Assembly: GCA_003989075.1 (NCBI GenBank)
Contig: RXIX01000001.1
Location: 22,897-86,896, forward strand
Length of the DNA stretch: 64,000 nt
DNA from: Candidatus Competibacteraceae bacterium
Lineage (GTDB): Bacteria; Pseudomonadota; Gammaproteobacteria; Competibacterales; Competibacteraceae
Direction: 5' to 3'
Below are positions 35,438 to 49,049 of the stretch, one piece after another. Every line of letters starts with the position of its first letter. Within the stretch, counting starts at the first letter, position 1. Under the pieces are notes generated by a model. The model was not told where the DNA came from. It ran no database searches and saw nothing but the letters and a program-made list of their open reading frames with translations. Made by a program: the position numbers and the translations under genes.

Positions 35438-36166
35438 TTAGGGCGTGCGCGGCTCGACCCAGGCGAAGCGTTCGGCGATGAAGATTTCGTGCGGGTGGAA
35501 GCGGGATTTGTAGGCCATCTTGTCGCACTGCGCGATCCAGTAGCCCAGATAAACCCAGTCCAGCGCCTGCCGCTGTGCCTCGGCGATCTGCCAGAGAATG
35601 GCAAACGTGCCCAGGCTGCGCGGCGCACAGTCGGGATCGAAGAAGGTGTACACCGCTGACAGACCATCGCTCAGCCGGTCCACCACCGCTACCGCCAGCA
35701 GCCTTGATCCGAGGTGGAACTCGCACAGTGTCGTCGGGCACCACTGCGAGGTGATGAACGACCAGTAGCTTTCGGGGCTGGCCGGATCCATGCCGCCGCC
35801 GCCGTGCCGTGTGGCGATGTAGCGCGCAAACAGCGCGAAATGCTCATCGTCGAAGTGCGCGTCCCTCTGGCGCATGGTTAGATCCTGATTGCGTGCCCAG
35901 ATGCGCCGCTGTGCCCGGTTGGGCTGAAAACGCGCGGCTGGAATGCGCAGCGAGCGACAGGCCTGGCAGGCCTGGCAGTGGGGCCGGTAGAGGTGATCGC
36001 CGCTGCGCCGAAAGCCGAGCGGCGCCAGTTGCCCATACAGCGCGCTGCTGATCATCACCGGATCGGCCACCAGATTGCGGGCACGCTGCTCCGGCAGATA
36101 GCTGCACGGGTACTCGGTGGTCAGGAACAGGCGCAGGTCATACAGGACGTGGCCGGGATGATTCAT
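35438..36166 (-). CDS. bpt: Aspartate/glutamate leucyltransferase Bpt (ATE1-like)
   Basis: A 242-residue N-end-rule enzyme that adds Leu to proteins with N-terminal Asp or Glu. The Cys-rich N-terminus YPCSYLPEQRARNLVADP and CQACQACRSLRIP, DLTMRQRDAHFD and a C-terminal YLGYWIAQCDKMAYKSRFHP are typical. ATG 36166 is chosen over an open upstream frame because MNHPGHVLYDLRLFL matches the family start. It lies 5 bp after aat, forming an N-end-rule pair. Confidence 0.95.
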   Translation of the reverse strand: MNHPGHVLYDLRLFLTTEYPCSYLPEQRARNLVADPVMISSALYGQLAPLGFRRSGDHLYRPHCQACQACRSLRIPAARFQPNRAQRRIWARNQDLTMRQRDAHFDDEHFALFARYIATRHGGGGMDPASPESYWSFITSQWCPTTLCEFHLGSRLLAVAVVDRLSDGLSAVYTFFDPDCAPRSLGTFAILWQIAEAQRQALDWVYLGYWIAQCDKMAYKSRFHPHEIFIAERFAWVEPRTP

Positions 36167-36171
36167 GGCAC

Positions 36172-36909
36172 TCACCCCGCAGCAGTCTGCACGAGCTGCA
36201 GCTCGGCAAGCAGATCGGGGTCCAGTTGCCAGGCACCCTCCTGGCCCGGCAGCGGACAGTAGCGCTCCAGCAGACTCAGGAAGGTGGCGCGCGGAATTTC
36301 CACTGCGCCCAGGCGTAGCAGATGCTCGGTGCGCACCTGGCAATCGATCACCGCGAATGACCAGCGCCGCAGTTGTGCCGCCAGCAGCGCCAGTGCCACC
36401 TTGGAGGCGTCGTCGACGCGGCTGAACATCGATTCGCCATAGAACACCCGGCCCACAGCGACCCCGTACAGCCCGCCGACCAGCTCGCCATCCTGCCAGG
36501 TTTCGATGGAATGGGCGTGGCCGAGACGGTGCAGGCGCATATAGGCGCGGTGCATGTCCGCAGTGATCCAGGTGCCAGGGACAGCGCGCGGCGCGGCGCA
36601 GGCGCTGATCACGGCCTCGAAGGCGCAGTCGGCGCTGACCTTAAACACCGCGCGGCGCAGGGTCTTACGCAGGCTGCGCGATATGCGCAGCGCCTCGGGC
36701 AGCAGGATCAGGCGTGGGTCCGGCGACCACCACAGGATCGGCTGACCCGGTGAATACCAGGGAAAGATGCCGCGCCGGTAGGCGCGCAGCAGGCGGCGCG
36801 GGCTGAGGCTGCCGCCGGCAGCCAGCAGGCCATCCGGTTCGCGCAGGGCACGCTCCGGGTGCGGAAACGGTTGTTCGTCGTTGTCAGGGTCCAGCCACGG
36901 CAGGGGCAT
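36172..36909 (-). CDS. aat: Leucyl/phenylalanyl-tRNA--protein transferase
   Basis: A 245-residue transferase that adds Leu or Phe to N-terminal Lys/Arg, targeting proteins to ClpS/Clp[52 protein letters not shown] and [31 protein letters not shown] are highly diagnostic. Start [13 protein letters not shown] at 36909. Its 5' end overlaps the GNAT-like gene by 26 bp. The order aat before ftsK is partly like the Escherichia coli order. Confidence 0.97.
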   Translation of the reverse strand: MPLPWLDPDNDEQPFPHPERALREPDGLLAAGGSLSPRRLLRAYRRGIFPWYSPGQPILWWSPDPRLILLPEALRISRSLRKTLRRAVFKVSADCAFEAVISACAAPRAVPGTWITADMHRAYMRLHRLGHAHSIETWQDGELVGGLYGVAVGRVFYGESMFSRVDDASKVALALLAAQLRRWSFAVIDCQVRTEHLLRLGAVEIPRATFLSLLERYCPLPGQEGAWQLDPDLLAELQLVQTAAG

Positions 36910-38056
36910 CAGGCGTGTTCTCGTCGCGGTAGGGTGAGTGCTGCAACAGGTTCCGGGCGTAGGCCTGTACCGCCGGTGTCTCCCGCGCCAGGAACGCGGC
37001 GATGGCCTGGCGGAAACCAGCATCAGCGATCCAGTGTACTGAGTGGGTCAAGGCGGGCAGGAAGCCGCGGGCGATCTTATGCTCGCCCTGCGCGCCCGGT
37101 TCGAAGCACTGCAGGCCGTTATCGATGCAATATTCCAGCCCCTGATAATAGCAGGCCTCAAAATGCAGGCTGTCATAATCGGCCAGGCAGCCCCAGTGGC
37201 GACCGTACAGAGTGGTGGCGCTGCGAAAGCTGATCGCACCGGCCACTTCGCGACCGCCGGCACGGGCCAGCACCAGCACGATGCGTTCGCCGAGCGCAGC
37301 GGCAACGTCGAGGAAAAACGGCAGGCTCAGGGTTGCTACGCCGCCCAGCCGGTCGAAGGTGGCGCGGTAGAAACGGTGCAGGTGCTGCCACTGGGCCTCG
37401 CTGGCCTCGCGTCCGGAAAGCAGGGCCAGCTCCAGTCCGGTCTCGCGTACCCGGCGCCGCTCGCGGTTGAGGGTCTTGCGGCGCTTGGCGGTGAAGGTAT
37501 CGAGGAAATCCTGAAAATCGCGATAGCCGCGATTGTGCCAGTGAAACTGGCAGCCCTGGCGCAGCAGGCCACCGGCGGCGCGCAGTGGCGCAAGATCGGC
37601 GCTGGCGGGAAACAGCCAGTGCACCGAGGACAGGCCATGACGGTGCGCTTCATCAAGAATGAAATCGATCAGGGCTCGGGCGGTGGCTGCCGGATCGGCC
37701 TGATCGCTGGCCAGCAGCAGGCGGGGACTGGTGGCCGGGGTATAGGGCAGGGCGCTGACCAGCTTCGGGTAATAGGGCTGGCCGTGGCGGCGGTAAGCCT
37801 CCGCCCAGCCCCAGTCGAACACGAATTCGCCGTAGGAGTTGAATTTCAAATACAGCGGCGCTACGCCAAGCAGGCGGCCGGTCGGGTCGCGGCAGGTGAT
37901 GTGCCAGGGCAGCCAGCCGGTGGTCTCGCCGACCCCGCCATGGCGTTCCAGTGCATCAAGAAAGGCATGGCTGAGAAAAGGGTTGTCGTCGGGAACCAGG
38001 GCATCCCATTCGGCGGCGGCGATTTCATTCAGGCGATTGACACGTTGCAGGCGCAT
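36884..38056 (-). CDS. GNAT-like / DUF482-family protein
   Basis: A 390-residue acyltransferase-fold protein of the peptidogalycan-biosynthesis/FemAB-like group. Conserved segments are [32 protein letters not shown], the basic helix [30 protein letters not shown], and [22 protein letters not shown]. Substrate and product are not established. It is first of a minus-strand trio with aat and bpt, all overlapping or nearly so. Confidence 0.88.
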   Translation of the reverse strand: MRLQRVNRLNEIAAAEWDALVPDDNPFLSHAFLDALERHGGVGETTGWLPWHITCRDPTGRLLGVAPLYLKFNSYGEFVFDWGWAEAYRRHGQPYYPKLVSALPYTPATSPRLLLASDQADPAATARALIDFILDEAHRHGLSSVHWLFPASADLAPLRAAGGLLRQGCQFHWHNRGYRDFQDFLDTFTAKRRKTLNRERRRVRETGLELALLSGREASEAQWQHLHRFYRATFDRLGGVATLSLPFFLDVAAALGERIVLVLARAGGREVAGAISFRSATTLYGRHWGCLADYDSLHFEACYYQGLEYCIDNGLQCFEPGAQGEHKIARGFLPALTHSVHWIADAGFRQAIAAFLARETPAVQAYARNLLQHSPYRDENTPDAPAVAGP

Positions 38057-38296
38057 GATGACTCAGGATAGCGTGAGGCTCCCGCTTGCATGGGAGTGAC
38101 AAAATGGGTTAGGGATTAGTCAGTACTGGTCAGCGCCGGTTCGCCGCTGCGGGCGTGCACTTCACCTCGTCTGCCGGGAATGGGACAATGGCGCTCCGTT
38201 CGCATCTTCGATGACCGCCGTCGGTGGTCGTGCTTTCCGGGGCGCGTGCTCCGCGCAACCGTCCAGCCTTACCCCAACGATAGATAGGATTCAGCT

Positions 38297-41200
38297 TTGG
38301 CGCAGGCACACCGCATCAAAACCGCGCCGCCCGTGATCCGGGTCGGCATTCTGCGTTTTCTTAACAGCCTTCTGCGCGCGACCGGTTTCTGGCTGCTGGC
38401 GGCGCTGGCACTGGCCATGGCCGCTGCGTTGTGGACCTTCACGCCAGCAGACCCCGCCTGGACCCATACTGCCGAGGTGGGCCAGATCCACAATCTCGGC
38501 GGGGTGGTGGGAGCCTGGTTCGCCGATATTGTCCTGTATTTTCTGGGCTATGCGGCCTGGCTGTTGCCGCCGGGGGTGTTTTTCTCCGGCTGGCGCCTGT
38601 TCAAACGCGGCGAGTGGCTGGGCCTGGATGGCGAAGTGGTGCTGTTTCGGGTGCTGGGTTTTGCGGTGACGCTGGCCAGTGCCTGCGGGCTGGCCGGGCT
38701 GCACCTGCGCGTGCTGCCGGGGTTGCTGCCGGATGCCGCGACCGCCGGTGGGCTGGTCGGCCTGCATGTGGGGCCGTTCCTGACCGAGGCGTTCGGCGTG
38801 CTGGGGGGCAATCTGTTCCTGGCGGGACTGCTGTTGTCCGGGCTGCTGCTGGCGACGGGCGTGTCCTGGCTGTCCATGCTGGATGCGCTCGGTAGTGGTG
38901 TTCTGAAAGTGCTGGATGGGCTCGGTGCGCTGGTGCTGCTGCCGCTGGAGGGCTGGCGTGGCTTGTCGGGATTACTGGGATGGACCGCGCGCGCGCGGCG
39001 CGAGCCGCCGCCGGATGTGGATAATGGTGCGCCGGCGAATAATGCGGAAACGGTGGCCCCGACCGGGACCAGCGGGACACTGCGCCCGGCGCTGGCCCGC
39101 TGGCGTGCATGGCTGGGGCGCTGGCGTGCCGGACGTGCTGAGGTGGTGCCGTCATCCGTCGCGCCCGTGGTGGAGGCAGCGCCCGTGCCGGGGGCGCCGG
39201 TGTCGACTGGCAGCGCCGGGCACCGTGGCGGTGCGCGCATTGAGCCGGTGCTGCATCTGTCGGGATCGGGAACCGTGCCGGAAGCGGCCGTGGAGCGCAC
39301 GCCCGGCGTGCCTGCTGCGCAGTCGCTACCGCATCTGCCAGCTTCAGCCAGGAGCATCGAGGCGGCGGTTCCGGCAGCCTTGTCCGAGGATACTGCGCCG
39401 CCGGTGTGGCGCCCTGCAGAGCAGCCTGCGGATGAATCGGTGTCGCCGGCTGTCCAGGCCATGCCCACGGCAACCCTGATTCCGCGCCGACCGCTGCTGA
39501 TCGAGGCGCCGCCTGCGGAGCCGGTTGCGCTGGGCCGCGCAATCGAGCCGGAGCAGGGTGGCACACACCCGCATGAAGCCCGACCGGCGCTGACCCCAGC
39601 CGCCCTATCCAGCGAGCTGCCGCCGGAACCGGGTGCGCAACAGGACACGCTGGATGCACACACCCTGATTCCAGTGATGGCGCCCCGTCGCCCCGCTGCC
39701 GCAGCGCCACCGCCGCCACCACCTCCCGCATCACCTGCGCCGCTCATCGTGCCGCCCGCGCCGCGTCCGCTGGAGCCCGGTCAAATGCGACCTGATCCCC
39801 GGCTGGCTGAGGCGTCGAATGATCCACTGATCGAAAGCCCGGCTACGCCAGGGTTTGGCGCGCCGCAGTGGGCCGACCGGCTCAGTGCGGCGCCCGTGCC
39901 AGCGGTCGCGCCGATGATCGACGCGATGTTTGATGCCGATGCTGATGCGGATATGGAGGCCGAGGATAATGCCGGCACTGTGCGTGCCCCGCATCCGGCC
40001 AGCGGCGTGGCGGCGCTGTTCCAGGCCCGCGCACCCGAAGCGCTACCGGTGCGGCCCGTGCCGGCGCCACCCCGGCCAGTGGCGGTGCCTCTGCCCCCGC
40101 TGGAGCTGCTGGACCTGCCGCCGGCGCGCGTGGCGGGCTACTCCGATGCGGTGCTGGAGGACTTGTCGCGGCGGGTGGAAAGCCTGCTCAAGAGCTTTGG
40201 CATTGAGGTGCGCGTGGTTGCGGTCGAGCCGGGTCCGGTGATCACCCGCTTTGAAATCGAGCCGGCTCCCGGCGTCAAGGTCAGCCAGATCAGTAACTTG
40301 GTCAAGGATTTGGCACGCGGCCTGTCGGTGACCAGTGTGCGCGTGGTCGAAGTGATTCCAGGCAAATCGGTGATCGGTTTGGAGATTCCCAACCAGCAGC
40401 GCGAAATCGTCTACCTGCGCGAAGTGCTGGAAGCGCCGGTGTATACCCAGGCCGCATCGCCGTTGACTCTGGCGTTGGGCAAGGACAGCAGTGGCAAGCC
40501 GACGGTCGCCAACCTGGCGAAAATGCCGCATCTGCTGGTGGCCGGCACCACCGGTTCAGGTAAATCGGTGGCGATCAACGCCATGCTGCTGAGCCTGCTG
40601 TACAAGGCGCCGCCGAGTGAGGTGCGCCTCATCCTGGTCGATCCGAAGATGCTGGAATTGTCGGTGTACGAGGATATCCCGCATCTGCTGACGCCGGTGG
40701 TGACCGATATGAAGGAGGCGGCCAACGCCCTGCGCTGGTGTGTGGCGGAGATGGAGCGCCGTTACAAGCTGATGGCGGCGCTGAAAGTACGCAACATTGC
40801 CGGCTTCAATCACAAGATTCTCGACGCCGAGGCCGCCGGCGAAGCGCTGGTCGATCCGTTCTGGAATTCCGCCGAGGCCGGCGCTACCTTGCGACCGACG
40901 CCCTTGCGCACCCTGCCGTTCATTGTGGTGGTGATCGACGAACTCGCCGACATGATGATGATCGTTGGCAAGAAGGTCGAGGAACTGATCGCCCGGTTGG
41001 CGCAGAAGGCGCGCGCGGCGGGTATTCACCTCATCCTGGCCACGCAGCGACCGTCGGTGGATGTGATTACTGGACTGATCAAGGCCAACATCCCGACCCG
41101 CGTGGCTTTTCAGGTGTCGTCGCGGGTTGATTCGCGCACCATTCTCGACCAGATGGGCGCCGAACAACTGCTCGGACATGGCGACATGCTCTACCTGCCG

Positions 41201-41578
41201 CCCGGCACGGGCCTGCCGCAACGGGTGCATGGCGCCTTTGTCGACGATCACGAAGTCAATCGCGTGGTCGAATACCTGCGCCAAACCGGCGCGCCGGATT
41301 ACATCGATGAGGTGCTGGCTGAGCCGCGTGAGGACAGTGACAGCAGCGCCAGCGAAAGCGAGGGCAACAGCCGGGGCAGTGAAAGTGATCCGCTGTATGA
41401 CGAAGCGGTGCGCATCGTTACCGAATCGCGGCGGGCCTCGGTATCCGGCGTACAACGCCGCCTGCGCATCGGCTATAACCGGGCGGCGCGACTGGTTGAG
41501 GAAATGGAAGCGGCTGGCGTGGTAGGTCCCTTGCAATCGAACGGCAGCCGCGAAGTACTGGCGCCGCCGCCGCCCTGA
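38297..41578 (+). CDS. ftsK: DNA translocase FtsK
   Basis: A 1093-residue septal translocase that pumps chromosome DNA and activates XerCD at dif. Four N-terminal membrane helices span about residues 25-195. A Pro/Ala/Glu-rich, probably disordered linker occupies about 220-600 and includes a Pro7 run. The motor domain has Walker [14 protein letters not shown] near 750 and Walker [14 protein letters not shown] near 880. The winged-helix gamma domain starts at [23 protein letters not shown] near 1035. The start is TTG 38297 with AGGA seven bases ahead; an in-frame TAG at 38285 excludes longer forms. The 240 bp upstream show no other gene. Confidence 0.96.
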   Translation: MAQAHRIKTAPPVIRVGILRFLNSLLRATGFWLLAALALAMAAALWTFTPADPAWTHTAEVGQIHNLGGVVGAWFADIVLYFLGYAAWLLPPGVFFSGWRLFKRGEWLGLDGEVVLFRVLGFAVTLASACGLAGLHLRVLPGLLPDAATAGGLVGLHVGPFLTEAFGVLGGNLFLAGLLLSGLLLATGVSWLSMLDALGSGVLKVLDGLGALVLLPLEGWRGLSGLLGWTARARREPPPDVDNGAPANNAETVAPTGTSGTLRPALARWRAWLGRWRAGRAEVVPSSVAPVVEAAPVPGAPVSTGSAGHRGGARIEPVLHLSGSGTVPEAAVERTPGVPAAQSLPHLPASARSIEAAVPAALSEDTAPPVWRPAEQPADESVSPAVQAMPTATLIPRRPLLIEAPPAEPVALGRAIEPEQGGTHPHEARPALTPAALSSELPPEPGAQQDTLDAHTLIPVMAPRRPAAAAPPPPPPPASPAPLIVPPAPRPLEPGQMRPDPRLAEASNDPLIESPATPGFGAPQWADRLSAAPVPAVAPMIDAMFDADADADMEAEDNAGTVRAPHPASGVAALFQARAPEALPVRPVPAPPRPVAVPLPPLELLDLPPARVAGYSDAVLEDLSRRVESLLKSFGIEVRVVAVEPGPVITRFEIEPAPGVKVSQISNLVKDLARGLSVTSVRVVEVIPGKSVIGLEIPNQQREIVYLREVLEAPVYTQAASPLTLALGKDSSGKPTVANLAKMPHLLVAGTTGSGKSVAINAMLLSLLYKAPPSEVRLILVDPKMLELSVYEDIPHLLTPVVTDMKEAANALRWCVAEMERRYKLMAALKVRNIAGFNHKILDAEAAGEALVDPFWNSAEAGATLRPTPLRTLPFIVVVIDELADMMMIVGKKVEELIARLAQKARAAGIHLILATQRPSVDVITGLIKANIPTRVAFQVSSRVDSRTILDQMGAEQLLGHGDMLYLPPGTGLPQRVHGAFVDDHEVNRVVEYLRQTGAPDYIDEVLAEPREDSDSSASESEGNSRGSESDPLYDEAVRIVTESRRASVSGVQRRLRIGYNRAARLVEEMEAAGVVGPLQSNGSREVLAPPPP

Positions 41579-41622
41579 GCGCGGCATACTCAATCCCCGG
41601 TTATGGAGTGTTTCTGAGCGTT

Positions 41623-42249
41623 ATGTGCAAACCGCTACGGCTCTTCTCGTTTCTGCTGGCGACGCTGCTGGCGTTGCCGGCGCTGGCTGCGCCCGCGTCG
41701 CCGGTGCAGCGCTATTTCCAGGAGTTGCGCACCCTGCGCGCCGATTTCATTCAGCGTGTGTACGACGAACGCGGCCGGATAACGCAAACTTCCAGCGGTC
41801 GCATGCTGATGCAAAAGCCCGGCCTGTTTCGCTGGGATTATCGCGCACCCGCTGCACAGGTGATCGTTGCCGATGGGGCCCGGCTGTGGACCTATGATGT
41901 CGGGTTGGCGCAGGTGACGGTGCGCAAGCTCGACAAGGCGCTGAGCGCGACGCCGCTGGCCCTGCTCAGCGGTACCACGCCGATTGACGAGAGCTTCACG
42001 GTCAGCGGGGTGCGCAACCGCGATGGTCTGAGCTGGTATGAGCTGATTCCGCGTCAGGACCAGCCCGAGTTCCGGGTGCTGCGGGTGGCCTTCAAGGGCG
42101 ACACGCTGGTAACCCTGGAAATAGAAGACGGTCTGGGACAGCGTACCCGGCTGGATTTCCAGGCGCTGGAGCGTAACCCGGCGCTGGATCCGGCACAGTT
42201 GCGCTTTACGCCGCCGCCCGGCGTGGATGTGGTCGGTGATGCCGGCTGA
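41623..42249 (+). CDS. lolA: Outer-membrane lipoprotein carrier protein LolA
   Basis: A 208-residue periplasmic chaperone carrying lipoproteins from LolCDE to LolB. A signal peptide starts MCKPLRLFSFLLATLLALPALA. The mature part has YFQELRTLRADFIQRVYDERG, SSGRMLMQKPGLFRWDYRAP, LWTYDVGLAQVTVRKLDKAL and the C-terminal LEIEDGLGQRTRLDF. An earlier GTG at 41608 is a possible alternative. It sits between ftsK and rarA as in E. coli and overlaps rarA by 11 bp. Confidence 0.95.
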   Translation: MCKPLRLFSFLLATLLALPALAAPASPVQRYFQELRTLRADFIQRVYDERGRITQTSSGRMLMQKPGLFRWDYRAPAAQVIVADGARLWTYDVGLAQVTVRKLDKALSATPLALLSGTTPIDESFTVSGVRNRDGLSWYELIPRQDQPEFRVLRVAFKGDTLVTLEIEDGLGQRTRLDFQALERNPALDPAQLRFTPPPGVDVVGDAG

Positions 42250-43573
42250 GGCGATGCGTGCCAGCGATGCGCGCCGCCCGCTGGCCGACCGGCTGCGGCC
42301 GCGCCATCTCGACGAAGTGGCCGGGCAGCTGCACCTGCTGGCGCCGGGGCAGCCGCTGCGGCTTGCTCTCGAACGGGGCCAGCCGCATTCCATGCTGCTC
42401 TGGGGGCCGCCCGGCACGGGCAAGACCACCCTGGCCGAGGTGCTCGCCGGTGCCTGCCAGGCCGAATTCATTCGACTGTCGGCGGTGCTGGCCGGGGTGC
42501 GCGAGGTGCGTGCAGCGGTCGAGCAGGCGCAGCGGGTGTGGCAGGCGCGGCAATGCCGTACGGTGCTATTTGTTGACGAGGTGCATCGTTTCAACAAGGC
42601 CCAGCAGGATGCCTTTCTGCCGTTCGTCGAGGATGGCACGCTGATCTTTGTCGGTGCCACCACGGAAAATCCCGGTTTTGCGCTCAACAACGCACTGCTG
42701 TCGCGGCTGCGTGTGTATGTGCTCAATCCACTGGATGATGTGGCACTGGGCGCGGTGCTGGAACGGGCGCTGCGCGATACCGAGCAGGGTTTGGGCGGGC
42801 GCTGGACGCTGGACGTGGCGGTGCGGAATCGGCTGCTCACCGCCGCCGATGGTGATGCCAGGCGCCTGCTGCTCTGGCTGGAACTGGCCGCGGAACTGGC
42901 TGTGGCCAAGGCGATTGATCTGGATGCGGCACTGGATGCCGTGCTGCACGATGGAACCGGGCGCCGCTTCGATCGTGGTGGCGATCTGTTTTACGATCAG
43001 ATTTCGGCGCTGCATAAGGCGGTGCGCGGCAGCAGTCCGGATGCGGCGCTGTATTGGCTTGCGCGCCTGCTCGATGGTGGCTGTGATCCGCTGTATATCG
43101 CCCGGCGACTGGTGCGCGCGGCCAGCGAGGATATTGGCAATGCTGATCCGCGCGCGCTGCAGCTGGCCCTGAACGCATGGGAAGCGCAGGAGCGGCTTGG
43201 CAGTCCCGAGGGCGAACTGGTTCTGGCTCAGGCCACGGTCTATCTGGCGGTCGCCGCCAAGAGCAATGCGATCTATACCGCGTTTGCCGCCGTGCGACGC
43301 GATGTCGAACAGTGGGGCACTCTGGAAGTACCGCTGCATTTGCGTAACGCGCCGACCGCGTTGGCGCGTCAGTTGGCCCATGGTGCCGATTATCGCTACG
43401 CGCATGACGAAGAGCATGGCTATGCGGCGGGTGAAAACTATTTCCCCGAGGCGCTCCGTAATGCCCGCTATTACCAGCCGACCGCCAATGGCCTGGAAGG
43501 GCGCATTGCCGAGAAACTGGAGCGCCTGCGAGCCTGGGATCAGCAAAGCCCGCGCCAGCGCTATCCCGCCTGA
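42239..43573 (+). CDS. rarA: Replication-associated recombination protein RarA (MgsA)
   Basis: A 444-residue AAA+ ATPase of the clamp-loader group acting at stalled forks. LADRLRPRHLDEVAGQLHLL, Walker A WGPPGTGKTTLAEVLA near residue 58, Walker B LFVDEVHRFNKAQQDAFLP, sensor GATTENPGFALNNALLSR and the C-terminal YFPEALRNARYYQPTANGLE are present. ATG 42239 lies within the lolA end; MRASDARR at 42254 is equally possible. Confidence 0.96.
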   Translation: MPAEAMRASDARRPLADRLRPRHLDEVAGQLHLLAPGQPLRLALERGQPHSMLLWGPPGTGKTTLAEVLAGACQAEFIRLSAVLAGVREVRAAVEQAQRVWQARQCRTVLFVDEVHRFNKAQQDAFLPFVEDGTLIFVGATTENPGFALNNALLSRLRVYVLNPLDDVALGAVLERALRDTEQGLGGRWTLDVAVRNRLLTAADGDARRLLLWLELAAELAVAKAIDLDAALDAVLHDGTGRRFDRGGDLFYDQISALHKAVRGSSPDAALYWLARLLDGGCDPLYIARRLVRAASEDIGNADPRALQLALNAWEAQERLGSPEGELVLAQATVYLAVAAKSNAIYTAFAAVRRDVEQWGTLEVPLHLRNAPTALARQLAHGADYRYAHDEEHGYAAGENYFPEALRNARYYQPTANGLEGRIAEKLERLRAWDQQSPRQRYPA

Positions 43574-43683
43574 ATCAAGGCCCATGGTCAGCGATGACAT
43601 GGCGCTGCCTGTACTGAACTGCTGGCTGTTTATACCATCTTCAAGTTGCATGGTCCTCAAAACCCCGGCCTGATACTGGGAAA

Positions 43684-43689
43684 TTGACA
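43684..43689 (+). promoter_or_regulatory. Consensus -35 box in the rarA-thiolase gap
   Basis: A perfect TTGACA 142 bases upstream of the thiolase ATG. The -10 region 17-18 bases on (TTACTT) is poor, so this is only a possible thiolase promoter. The 257-bp gap 43574-43830 holds no gene that I can see. Confidence 0.3.
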
Positions 43690-43830
43690 TGCGCCGAACA
43701 TCGGCTTTACTTAGCAGCATCTTCCGCTGCATGCATCGCCCATTCAGATGCATCTAGCGGGGTGTAGCGGCAGGCAAGCAACCTGGCCGGGCATGCAACC
43801 CCCTCCAACCACACAAAACGAGGATTATCC

Positions 43831-45036
43831 ATGGCTTTCAAAGAGGTCGTGATCGTTGGCGCCGCGCGGACGGCAATTGGTAAATTCATGGGCGCCCTCA
43901 AGGATGTACCGGCGCGCGAACTGGCCATGACCGCCGCACGGGGAGCCATTGAGCGCTCCGGCATTTCGGCTGACATGATCGACGAAATCTGCATGGGCCA
44001 GCTCTACACCGGCATGCAGGGCTCATTGCCCGCGCGGCAGGTGAGCATGCGCATCGGTCTGCCGCATCGCAGCAGCGCAGTGTCAGTTAACCAGAACTGC
44101 ACTTCGGGCATGCGTGCTTTGGAAATTGCCTGCCACAACATCATGCTCGGCCAGACCGATATCGGCCTGGCGGTAGGCGTGGAAAGCATGACCAATGCGC
44201 CCTATCTGCTGCCCAAGGCGCGCATGGGCTACCGGATGGGGCAGGGCAACATCGAAGACAGCATGATTCACGACGGTCTGTTCGATGAGCTGGTTCCCGG
44301 GCATATGGGGATGACCGCAGAGAACGTTGCTGCCAAGTACGGCATTACCCGCCAGGAATGCGATGAGCTGGCGGTGATCAGTCATAACCGCGCGGTTGCG
44401 TCGATCGAAGCGGGCGTATTCAAGCGCGAGATCGTCCCGGTCGAACTGAAGAGCAAGAAAGGCTCGACCTTCTTTGAAGTCGATGAAAACCCGATTCGCG
44501 ACGCCACCGTGGCTTCGATCGGCAAACTGCCTACGGTGTTCAGGAAGGATGGTGTGGTGACTGCCGCCAATGCCTCCAGCATCAACGACGGCGCCAGCGC
44601 GGTCGTGGTCATGTCGCTGGACAAGGCGCGCGAACTGGGTCTCAAGCCGCTGGCGAAGCTGGTCGGCATCTGCAATGCCGGTATTGACGCGATGGTGATG
44701 GGTCTGGGTCCGGCCGTTGCCATTCCCAAGTGCCTCAAGCAGGCCGGTCTGTCCTTCAACGACATCGAATACTGGGAAGTCAACGAGGCCTTTGCAGCGC
44801 AGTGGCTGGGTGTAGGTCGTATGCTCAAGGAAGAACATAACGTCAGCCTCTCGCCAGAGAACTGCAACTTCAACGGCTCGGGCATCGCCCTCGGTCATCC
44901 GGTTGGTTCGACCGGTCTGCGCATCGTCGTCAGCCTGTGCTACGAACTGGAACGGCAGGGCAAGACTCTGGGTGGCGCTTCGCTGTGCGTAGGCACCGGC
45001 CCGGCGATGGCCTCGCTGTGGAGTCGCGATATCTGA
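43831..45036 (+). CDS. Acetyl-CoA C-acetyltransferase (thiolase)
   Basis: A 401-residue type II thiolase. The nucleophilic Cys is in VNQNCTSGMRALEI (about residue 91); EYWEVNEAFAAQ and GSGIALGHPVGSTGLRI carry the conserved Asn/Glu and His; the final Cys region is ASLCVGTGPAMA, within the family pattern but less glycine-rich than usual. It can condense two acetyl-CoA (PHA synthesis) or cleave beta-ketoacyl-CoA. GAGG precedes the ATG by about seven bases, and a terminator follows, so it is a single-gene unit inserted in the usual rarA-serS order. The exact substrate is not decidable. Confidence 0.93.
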   Translation: MAFKEVVIVGAARTAIGKFMGALKDVPARELAMTAARGAIERSGISADMIDEICMGQLYTGMQGSLPARQVSMRIGLPHRSSAVSVNQNCTSGMRALEIACHNIMLGQTDIGLAVGVESMTNAPYLLPKARMGYRMGQGNIEDSMIHDGLFDELVPGHMGMTAENVAAKYGITRQECDELAVISHNRAVASIEAGVFKREIVPVELKSKKGSTFFEVDENPIRDATVASIGKLPTVFRKDGVVTAANASSINDGASAVVVMSLDKARELGLKPLAKLVGICNAGIDAMVMGLGPAVAIPKCLKQAGLSFNDIEYWEVNEAFAAQWLGVGRMLKEEHNVSLSPENCNFNGSGIALGHPVGSTGLRIVVSLCYELERQGKTLGGASLCVGTGPAMASLWSRDI

Positions 45037-45058
45037 ATCTGATGCGACAGCGCTAAGC

Positions 45059-45087
45059 AAAGGGCGGTCCTGGTGACCGCCCTTTTT
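45059..45087 (+). terminator. Rho-independent terminator after the thiolase gene
   Basis: An 11-bp perfect stem AAAGGGCGGTC/GACCGCCCTTT around the loop CTGGT, with the T-run continuing to 45087. It begins 22 bp after the thiolase stop. Confidence 0.9.
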
Positions 45088-45139
45088 GTTGCAGCCGGTT
45101 TTATATCATCTCCTTAATCAAAAGGAACACCAACCCCGG

Positions 45140-45145
45140 TATAAT
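45140..45145 (+). promoter_or_regulatory. Consensus -10 box upstream of serS
   Basis: A perfect TATAAT lies 69 bases before the serS ATG, between the thiolase terminator and the gene. The -35 region is weak (TTAATC about 20 bases upstream). Confidence 0.5.
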
Positions 45146-45172
45146 CAAGCACCATTGCCAACAACGCGCTAG

Positions 45173-47906
<2,734 letters not shown>

Positions 47907-47930
47907 AATATTCCCGCAGAGAATCGAACC

Positions 47931-49049
47931 ATGATTGTCATTCTGGATTCCGCGATCAACGAGCAATCCCCAGATTACCAGCAAACGCTGGACTATCTGG
48001 CCCATCTGCCCGGCATCAGCACCCGGGTGCACAAAGTCCAGGGCACGCAGCAGGATCTGACTGAGATCTACCTGATCGGCGATACCAAAAGCCTGTCCGC
48101 CGACGATATCCAGGCGCTGCCGGGTGTCGAGCGGGTGATTCGCATCGCAGAAGAATACCGCATTCTAGGCCGGCACCGGGACGAGCGGCGGGCCAGCGGC
48201 TTTGACTACAACGGGGTGCATTTTGGCCAGGACACACTGCATGTCTTCGCCGGCCTGTGCGCGGTGGACACGCCCGAGCATGTTGAAATCATGCTGAAAG
48301 CGCTGCAGGCCCACGGCCAGCACTGCACGCGCATGGGTGCCTATAAGCCACGCACCAATCCCTATTCCTTCCAGGGTCATGGTCGCGGCTGTCTGCCCTA
48401 TGTGTTCGAGCTGGCGGGCCGCTACGGCATCCGGGTCGTGGCGATGGAGGTAACCCACGAAAGCCATGTCGAGGAGATTCACGAGTGCCTGCAGCAGACC
48501 GGTCAACCGACCGGCGTCATGCTGCAGATCGGTACCCGCAACACGCAGAATTTCGAGCTGCTCAAGGCAGTCGGCCGTCAGCAGGAATTTCCGGTGCTGT
48601 TCAAGCGCGGCTTCGGCATTACCCTGAACGAATCGCTCAACGCCGCCGAATATCTGGCCAGCGAAGGTAACTCGCAAGTGGTGTTCTGCCTGCGCGGGGT
48701 GAAAACCAACATGGGCGATCCGCACCGCAACCTGGTCGATTTCAGCCATGTGCCGGTGTTAAAGCGGCTGACGCGGATGCCGGTCTGCATCGATCCTTCG
48801 CACTCGGTTGGCTCACGCGAGCAGGCTCCGGACGGCATTTCCGACCTGATGCATGTTACGGCGCAGGGCGTGGTCGCCGGGGCCAACATGGTGCTGGTGG
48901 ATTTTCACCCGAATCCAGCCAAGGCCCTGGTGGATGGACCGCAGGCGATGCTGATGAGTGAGCTGGGCTGGTTTCTCGACGATGTGGCGCTGGCCCGGGC
49001 ATGCTATCAGCAGCGTGCAGCACGCGCTGAACGGCAGCGTCAGGGCTAG
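47931..49049 (+). CDS. 3-deoxy-7-phosphoheptulonate synthase (KDO8P-like type with N-terminal regulatory domain)
   Basis: A 372-residue first enzyme of the shikimate pathway. Residues 1-70 look like the ferredoxin-like (ACT-type) domain found in Thermotoga-type enzymes. The barrel carries GAYKPRTNPYSFQGHG, VLFKRGFGITLNE, CLRGVKT and CIDPSHSVGSREQ, with metal/phosphate ligands. This type differs from the E. coli AroF/G/H enzymes. It is divergent from the MATE gene, and its stop overlaps the J-domain gene by 4 bp. Confidence 0.92.
   Translation: MIVILDSAINEQSPDYQQTLDYLAHLPGISTRVHKVQGTQQDLTEIYLIGDTKSLSADDIQALPGVERVIRIAEEYRILGRHRDERRASGFDYNGVHFGQDTLHVFAGLCAVDTPEHVEIMLKALQAHGQHCTRMGAYKPRTNPYSFQGHGRGCLPYVFELAGRYGIRVVAMEVTHESHVEEIHECLQQTGQPTGVMLQIGTRNTQNFELLKAVGRQQEFPVLFKRGFGITLNESLNAAEYLASEGNSQVVFCLRGVKTNMGDPHRNLVDFSHVPVLKRLTRMPVCIDPSHSVGSREQAPDGISDLMHVTAQGVVAGANMVLVDFHPNPAKALVDGPQAMLMSELGWFLDDVALARACYQQRAARAERQRQG

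Noticed and set aside
38057..38296. Small gene or tRNA in the gap before ftsK
   Set aside because: No cloverleaf-like pairing, and no open frame with a Shine-Dalgarno and coding-type composition.
42566..43753. 395-codon open frame opposite rarA
   Set aside because: Its composition is that of an antisense shadow, and rarA has all AAA+ motifs. The part beyond rarA (43574-43753) shows no domain.
43574..43830. Insertion-sequence remnant between rarA and the thiolase
   Set aside because: The segment is less GC-rich and looks unlike its neighbours, but I see no terminal inverted repeats, target duplication or transposase fragment.
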